Below are positions 60,045 to 64,000 of a stretch of 64,000 nt of DNA, in pieces (position 1 is the stretch's first letter; each line of letters begins with the position of its first letter). Below the pieces are notes generated by a model. The model did not search any database and was not told where the DNA came from. It was given only the letters and a program-made list of their open reading frames with translations. Position numbers and translations under genes: made by a program. The stretch lies in assembly GCF_000024345.1 (NCBI RefSeq), contig NC_013729.1:1364001-1428000 (forward strand), in the 5' to 3' direction. Origin of the DNA: Kribbella flavida DSM 17836. GTDB taxonomy: Bacteria > Actinomycetota > Actinomycetes > Propionibacteriales > Kribbellaceae.

Positions 60045-60644
60045 CTAGCGGGTGGTCGCAGCCGCGAGCAGGTCGGCGATGCGGCGGCGGGCGGCTCTGG
60101 GGTGCAGGGGTTCGCAGCCGGCGTCGAGGCAGCGGCGGACCACCCGGGGGTCGTCCTTGAGCAGCAGCAGGCCGCGGCGCAGCAGGGTCCACGGGGGTTT
60201 GCGGTGCTCGCGGAGGTCGCGCTGGAAGCGGCGGACGAAGGTGACCACCCGGTGGTGCCGCACGCAGATCGCGGCCGCGAGCAGACCGCGCGTCCTCAGC
60301 TCGCCGGCGATCTGGTCCGCGAAGATGCCCTCGGCAATCACCAGTGGACTGCCGCCGGTGGTCACCGCGCGGTGGCCGACGGTGGAGTCGACCGCGATGT
60401 CGTAGATCGGCATGTCCGCCGACCCTGTCGTACACAGCGTCTCCAGTGCGTCGACCGCGCGGCGGGCGTCCCAGGAGCCCGGGTCGTCCCAGTCGACGAT
60501 GCCCAGCGGGGAACGCGGCATGGCGTCGTCGTCGCCGTCACGGTAGAAGTCGTCCAGGCGGACGACGGGCAGCCCGACCAGTTCGGCCAGGTGCGACTTC
60601 CCGGTCCCGGACGGCCCGGCCAGCAGGACCACACGCGCGCTCAC
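60045..60644 (-). CDS. uridine kinase-like P-loop protein
   Basis: A 199-residue P-loop kinase of the uridine kinase/phosphoribulokinase-like group: Walker A GPSGTGKS (10-17), a LDDFYRDGDDD segment (30-40) like the substrate-binding region of uridine kinases, and VIAEGIFAD as Walker B. Phosphorylation of uridine or cytidine is likely and would complement nearby cdd and deoA, but other small kinases share this fold. GTG 60644 lies 7 nt after GAGAAT on the minus strand (leaderless pattern). Confidence 0.8.
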   Translation of the reverse strand: MSARVVLLAGPSGTGKSHLAELVGLPVVRLDDFYRDGDDDAMPRSPLGIVDWDDPGSWDARRAVDALETLCTTGSADMPIYDIAVDSTVGHRAVTTGGSPLVIAEGIFADQIAGELRTRGLLAAAICVRHHRVVTFVRRFQRDLREHRKPPWTLLRRGLLLLKDDPRVVRRCLDAGCEPLHPRAARRRIADLLAAATTR

Positions 60645-60734
60645 CCGCGCTATTCTCCGTCATCCTGAACACCCGGCTAACACCAGGCATCCGCCCGTCG
60701 ATGTCACCGGCCCCCCGACCGAGCGGAGCCCCCC

Positions 60735-61181
60735 ATGCCGAACCGCCTGACCCGTCCAGGCATGCTGGCGTACGCCGTCGTCGCGGTGCTGGTCACCGCC
60801 CAGGTGATCCGGCTGCTCCGGCTCGACGGCGTCTGGGGGACCGGTCAGACCTGGGCGGCCGCGACCCTGACGGGAATCGGCCTGGCAACGGCCGGCCTCT
60901 TCGCCACCTCGGCGATCACCCGGATCCCGTTGATCGAGAGCGATCCTCCGCCGTCCGGCGACGGCCGCCCGCTCAGCCGGTGCGGGGCCTGGGTGGTGGT
61001 CGGGCTGACCGCCGTCGGCGTGGTGGTCTCGGCAGCGAGCTCGCTGGACGCCTTCGGTCTCTGGCCGAACCTGCCGGCGGTGTTCGCGCCGTTCTGGGTG
61101 CGCCGGCTCGAGGCGGCGTACTGGGAAGGCGTGGAGGAGACCCGGCGAGCGGCCGCAGCCGCGCGCCCCGAGCAGCCGTAA
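60735..61181 (+). CDS. membrane protein of unknown function
   Basis: A 148-residue protein with three predicted helices (MLAYAVVAVLVTAQVIRLL, AAATLTGIGLATAGLFATSA and AWVVVGLTAVGVVVSAASSL) and a polar C-terminal tail. No family recognised. GAGCGGAG lies 6 nt before ATG 60735. Its stop is 10 bp before the first of several GCTCA/TGAGC motifs that lead into the sugar transporter operon. Confidence 0.65.
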   Translation: MPNRLTRPGMLAYAVVAVLVTAQVIRLLRLDGVWGTGQTWAAATLTGIGLATAGLFATSAITRIPLIESDPPPSGDGRPLSRCGAWVVVGLTAVGVVVSAASSLDAFGLWPNLPAVFAPFWVRRLEAAYWEGVEETRRAAAAARPEQP

Positions 61182-61191
61182 CCAGCACTCC

Positions 61192-61292
61192 GCTCAGGTG
61201 AGCAGGCCTGCGCTCTGGTGGGGCGCGAGGCCTTGACACGCCTGCGCGCACCCGGTTCACTCGAGTCTGAGCAACGCCCTGCTCATATGAGC
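61192..61292 (+). promoter_or_regulatory. promoter and GCTCA/TGAGC palindrome cluster of the sugar operon
   Basis: Three symmetric sites share the half-site GCTCA/TGAGC: GCTCA-GG-TGAGC (61192-61203), TGAGCA-N6-TGCTCA (61268-61285) and GCTCATATGAGC (61281-61292, perfect). TTGACA (61233-61238) with a weak TTCACT 17 bp downstream lies between them. This layout suits a LacI-type repressor binding both sides of the promoter; no such gene is in the window. Confidence 0.5.
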
Positions 61293-61319
61293 GAATCCGA
61301 CGGAACGAAGGAGCTGCTC

Positions 61320-62687
61320 GTGCTGGAACAGCGAAAGCGGATCGGGGCCGTGGCGACCGCTCTGGTCCTGGTGACTGCGGCCAGTGGCTGCGCCGGCTGG
61401 GGTGGTGGTGCGGGTGGCGGCGGTGCCGACAGCATCAACGTGCTGATGGTGAACAACCCGCAGATGGTCGACCTGCAGAAGCTGACCGCGGACCACTTCA
61501 CCAAGCAGACCGGGATCAAGGTCAACTACACCGTGCTGCCGGAGAACGACGTCCGGGACAAGATCAGCCAGGAGTTCTCCAGCCAGGCCGGCCAGTACGA
61601 CGTCGCCTCGCTCAGCAACTTCGAGATCCCGATCTACGCGACCAGCAAGTGGATCGCCCCGCTGTCGGACTACATCGCCGGCGACCCGAAGTTCAACCAG
61701 GACGACGTGCTGAAGTCGATGACCGAGTCGCTCAGCGGCGCCGACGGCAAGGTGTACGGCGAACCGTTCTACGGCGAGTCCTCGTTCCTGATGTACCGCA
61801 AGGACGTGCTGGCCGCGAAGGGCATCACGATGCCGGCCAAGCCGACCTGGCAGCAGGTCGCCGAGATCGCGGCCCGGGTGGACAACGCCCAGCCGGGGAT
61901 GCGCGGCATCTGCCTGCGCGGCCAGCCGGGCTGGGGCCAGCTGTTCGCCCCGCTGACCACGGTGGTGAACACCTTCGGCGGCACCTGGTTCACCGAGGAC
62001 TGGCAGGCGAAGGTCAACGCTCCGGAGTTCACCGAGGCGACCAAGTTCTACGTCGACCTGGTCCGCAACCACGGCCAGCTGGGCGCACCGCAGGCCGGCT
62101 TCACCGAGTGCCTGAACAACGTTGTCCAGGGCAACGTCGCGATGTGGTACGACGCCACCTCGGCGGCCGGTTCGCTGGAGGCGCCGAACTCGCCGGTCCG
62201 GGGCAAGATGGGCTACGCCGCGGCGCCGGTGGTGAAGACCGACAGCTCCGGCTGGCTGTACGCGTGGTCCTGGAGCATCCAGGAGGCCAGCAAGAAGAAG
62301 GACAACGCCTGGAAGTTCATCTCCTGGGCGTCCAGCAAGGAGTACGAGGAACTGGTCGGCGCGCAGCTGGGCTGGTCCCGGGTGCCGGCCGGCAAGCGCG
62401 CCTCGACGTACGAGAACCCGGCGTACCTGAAGGAGGCGGCGGCGTTCGCGGAGCCGACCCGGCAGGCGATCGAGGCGGCCGATCCGCGCAACCCGGGCGT
62501 GCAGAAGCGGCCGGCGATCGGGATCCAGTTCGTCGACATCCCGGAGTTCCCCGACCTCGGCACGCAGGTCAGCCAGGACGTCAGCTCGGCGATCGCCGGC
62601 CGGATGAGCGTCGACGAGGCGCTGGAACGCGGGCAGGAGCTCGCCGACGACGTCGCCGAGCGCTATCGCTCCCGAGAAGCGAAGTGA
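61320..62687 (+). CDS. sugar ABC transporter binding lipoprotein
   Basis: A 455-residue family 1 extracellular solute-binding protein. Signal and lipobox (ALVLVTAASGC) precede a Gly-rich linker and INVLMVNNPQMVDLQKLTAD; GEPFYGESSFLMYRKDVL and GNVAMWYDATSAAGSL are typical of sorbitol/mannitol- or polyol-type binding proteins, so a polyol or sugar ligand is likely. GTG 61320 has AAGGAG 7 nt upstream; the frame is open from 61218. Two permeases follow, 10 bp and beyond. Confidence 0.88.
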   Translation: MLEQRKRIGAVATALVLVTAASGCAGWGGGAGGGGADSINVLMVNNPQMVDLQKLTADHFTKQTGIKVNYTVLPENDVRDKISQEFSSQAGQYDVASLSNFEIPIYATSKWIAPLSDYIAGDPKFNQDDVLKSMTESLSGADGKVYGEPFYGESSFLMYRKDVLAAKGITMPAKPTWQQVAEIAARVDNAQPGMRGICLRGQPGWGQLFAPLTTVVNTFGGTWFTEDWQAKVNAPEFTEATKFYVDLVRNHGQLGAPQAGFTECLNNVVQGNVAMWYDATSAAGSLEAPNSPVRGKMGYAAAPVVKTDSSGWLYAWSWSIQEASKKKDNAWKFISWASSKEYEELVGAQLGWSRVPAGKRASTYENPAYLKEAAAFAEPTRQAIEAADPRNPGVQKRPAIGIQFVDIPEFPDLGTQVSQDVSSAIAGRMSVDEALERGQELADDVAERYRSREAK

Positions 62688-62697
62688 GGAAGCCGTC

Positions 62698-63651
62698 ATG
62701 AGTGTCGACACCCAGACCCGGCCGGGCGGCCGGCGCGCCGCGGTCCCGCCCGGGGGGCAGTCCACAATGCTGCGCAGGACCGGCGACTGGGCCCGCCGGG
62801 CCCCGCTGCTGCCCGCGCTGGTCTTCATGATCCTGGTGACCCAGCTGCCGTTCCTGGTCACGGTCTTCACCTCCTTCATGGACTGGAACGCCTACTACCC
62901 CGACGAGCGCGGGTTCGCCGGCGTCGACAACTTCCGCCGGGTCCTCACCGACGCGAACACCCGGCAGGCGATCCTGGTGACGATCCTGCTGACCGCGGCG
63001 GTGGTGCTGATCAGCCTGCTGCTCGGGCTCGGGATCGCGTTGCTGCTGGACCGGAAGTTCCGCGGCCGGGGCGTGGTCCGGACGATGATGATCACGCCGT
63101 TCCTGGTGGTCCCGGTCGCCGCCGCGCTGCTGTGGAAGCACGCGCTCTACAACCCGGAGTACGGGCTGTTCAACGGGGTGCTGACCTGGATCTTCGGCGA
63201 CAACGCCCCGCAGCCGGACTGGATCAGCAACCAGCCGTTGTGGTCGGTGATCTTCGCGCTGGTCTGGCAGTGGACGCCGTTCATGATGCTGATCCTGCTG
63301 GCCGGCCTGCAGAGCCGCCCGCTGGACGTGATCGAGGCAGCCGGCATCGACGGCGCCAGCCAGTGGGACATCTTCCGGTACATGACGATGCCGCACCTGC
63401 GCCAGTACCTCGAGCTCAGCGCCCTGCTCGGCTCGATCTACGTGGTGCAGAACTTCGACGCCGTCTTCACCATCACCTCTGGTGGCCTCGGGACGGCGAA
63501 CCTGCCGTACACGATCTACCAGACCTTCTACACCGCGCACGACTACGGCCGGGCCTCGGCGGCCGGCGTGATCGTGGTGATCGGCACGATCGTGATCGCG
63601 ACGCTGGCGCTGCGCTCGGTGTCCACGCTGTTCAAGGAGGAGAGCCGATGA
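62698..63651 (+). CDS. sugar ABC transporter permease 1
   Basis: A 317-residue MalF-type permease with six helices and EAA loop EAAGIDGASQWDIFRYMTMP (about 218-237). The N-terminal 35 residues are hydrophilic. It follows the binding-protein gene by 10 bp. Its stop codon overlaps the ATG of a 27-codon ORF that leads to the second permease. Confidence 0.9.
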   Translation: MSVDTQTRPGGRRAAVPPGGQSTMLRRTGDWARRAPLLPALVFMILVTQLPFLVTVFTSFMDWNAYYPDERGFAGVDNFRRVLTDANTRQAILVTILLTAAVVLISLLLGLGIALLLDRKFRGRGVVRTMMITPFLVVPVAAALLWKHALYNPEYGLFNGVLTWIFGDNAPQPDWISNQPLWSVIFALVWQWTPFMMLILLAGLQSRPLDVIEAAGIDGASQWDIFRYMTMPHLRQYLELSALLGSIYVVQNFDAVFTITSGGLGTANLPYTIYQTFYTAHDYGRASAAGVIVVIGTIVIATLALRSVSTLFKEESR

Positions 63652-63731
63652 AGGAGCGAAGCGAGTTCATCAGAAAGCACAGCGTGGTCGGAGCCTCCTC
63701 CGCGCCCGGCGCGAAGCGAGGACGTGGATGA
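63648..63731 (+). CDS. 27-codon ORF coupled between two permease genes
   Basis: ATG at 63648 overlaps the permease 1 stop (ATGA) and its own TGA overlaps the permease 2 ATG (ATGA), so a ribosome could pass through all three. The peptide begins MKERSEFIRKHSVV and ends GAKRGRG; it is basic and not hydrophobic. GCGAAGCGAG occurs at both ends (63656-63665 and 63711-63720), so the stretch may be a small inserted repeat. Whether the peptide is stable is unknown. Confidence 0.4.
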   Translation: MKERSEFIRKHSVVGASSAPGAKRGRG

Positions 63732-64000
63732 GTACGCAGGTGGCGATGGTGACCGGCCGGAAGAAGCGTGGCGGTGGCCTCGCGCTGAGCGGGCTGGCCT
63801 GGATCGTGGGCACGCTGTTCGTGCTGCCGGTGCTCTGGATGGCGCTGACCTCGTTCCACGCCGAGGAGGACGCGGCGAAGAACCCGCCGGACATCGCCGC
63901 GCCGCTCACCCTGGACGGCTACCGCTCGTTCTTCGACACCGGCCCCTGGCCGTCGATCGCGAACTCGCTGACCGCGAGCATCCTGTCCACGGTGCTGGTG
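63728..64000 (+). CDS. sugar ABC transporter permease 2, N-terminal part (cut by the window end)
   Basis: The visible 91 codons start MSTQVAMVTGRKKRGGG, followed by a first helix (LAWIVGTLFVLPVLWMALTSF) and APLTLDGYRSFFDTGPWPSIANSL, the usual N-terminal plan of MalG-type permeases. It pairs with permease 1. The remaining helices and EAA loop lie beyond the window. Confidence 0.88.
   Translation, partial: MSTQVAMVTGRKKRGGGLALSGLAWIVGTLFVLPVLWMALTSFHAEEDAAKNPPDIAAPLTLDGYRSFFDTGPWPSIANSLTASILSTVLV

Overview
The window is high-GC DNA from a Gram-positive actinomycete. Pointers are heavy GTG start use, secreted proteins with Tat- or lipobox-type signals, many genes whose -10 hexamer lies 6-7 nt before the start codon (leaderless mRNAs), a DmdR/IdeR-type iron box, NgcEFG-type chitobiose uptake genes and the actinobacterial order cdd-deoA near sdhCDAB. 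A Kribbella/Nocardioides-type organism (Propionibacteriales) fits best, but the genus is an inference. I see no rRNA, tRNA, prophage, transposase or CRISPR array.

Layout. 1-6.2 kb: galT-galK (Leloir pathway, galK cut by the left edge), a CorC/HlyC-type transporter with a possible leader peptide, an ArsR-like repressor with its MFS exporter, and a membrane Ser/Thr kinase. 6.3-12.6 kb: alpha/beta hydrolase, YCII protein, secreted Tap-type peptidase, DUF805 protein, NarL-type two-component system, RDD protein. 12.7-19.6 kb: amino-sugar module with a GlcNAc-kinase-like gene divergent from a SIS-domain gene and ngcEFG, followed by an orphan second NgcE-like binding protein. 19.6-24 kb: iron-box-controlled siderophore-binding lipoprotein, a possible trpS relic, 2'-5' RNA ligase, YihY, DacC-type carboxypeptidase. 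24.2-32.1 kb: M43 metalloprotease and a six-gene gamma-glutamyl ethanolamine module (permease, glutamine-synthetase-like ligase, class-I amidotransferase-fold hydrolase, aldehyde dehydrogenase, SDR, FadR regulator). 32.3-38 kb: large LAL/LuxR regulator, small membrane proteins, AraC regulator divergent from an M55 D-aminopeptidase, DUF2000. 38.1-41.5 kb: sdhCDAB. 41.7-51 kb: MBL protein, two coupled GT4 glycosyltransferases, a cobalamin-domain-less methylmalonyl-CoA mutase, M20D amidohydrolase, secreted GH78 rhamnosidase. 51-58.5 kb: BMP-type nucleoside ABC transporter, cdd and deoA. 58.5-64 kb: small membrane proteins and lipoprotein, uridine-kinase-like protein, and a second sugar ABC transporter whose last permease runs off the right edge.

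How it fits together. The housekeeping genes (2'-5' ligase/YihY/DacC, SCO4848-like protein, sdhCDAB, amidohydrolase, nucleoside transporter-cdd-deoA) look like an ancestral actinobacterial backbone, with catabolic and regulatory modules between them. Functional themes are sugar and amino-sugar uptake, nucleoside salvage and ethanolamine nitrogen use.

The most unusual non-coding signal is a set of four related nested-palindrome elements at about 7.2, 22.6, 24.0 and 31.2 kb, all intergenic, two of them flanking dacC. Other leads are a proline-containing 17-codon leader ORF overlapping a hairpin before the corC-like gene, a 23-bp divergent promoter region with overlapping -10 elements, a 27-codon ORF coupled on both sides between two permease genes, and the possible trpS relic. 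All calls come from reading the sequence; no database search was run.
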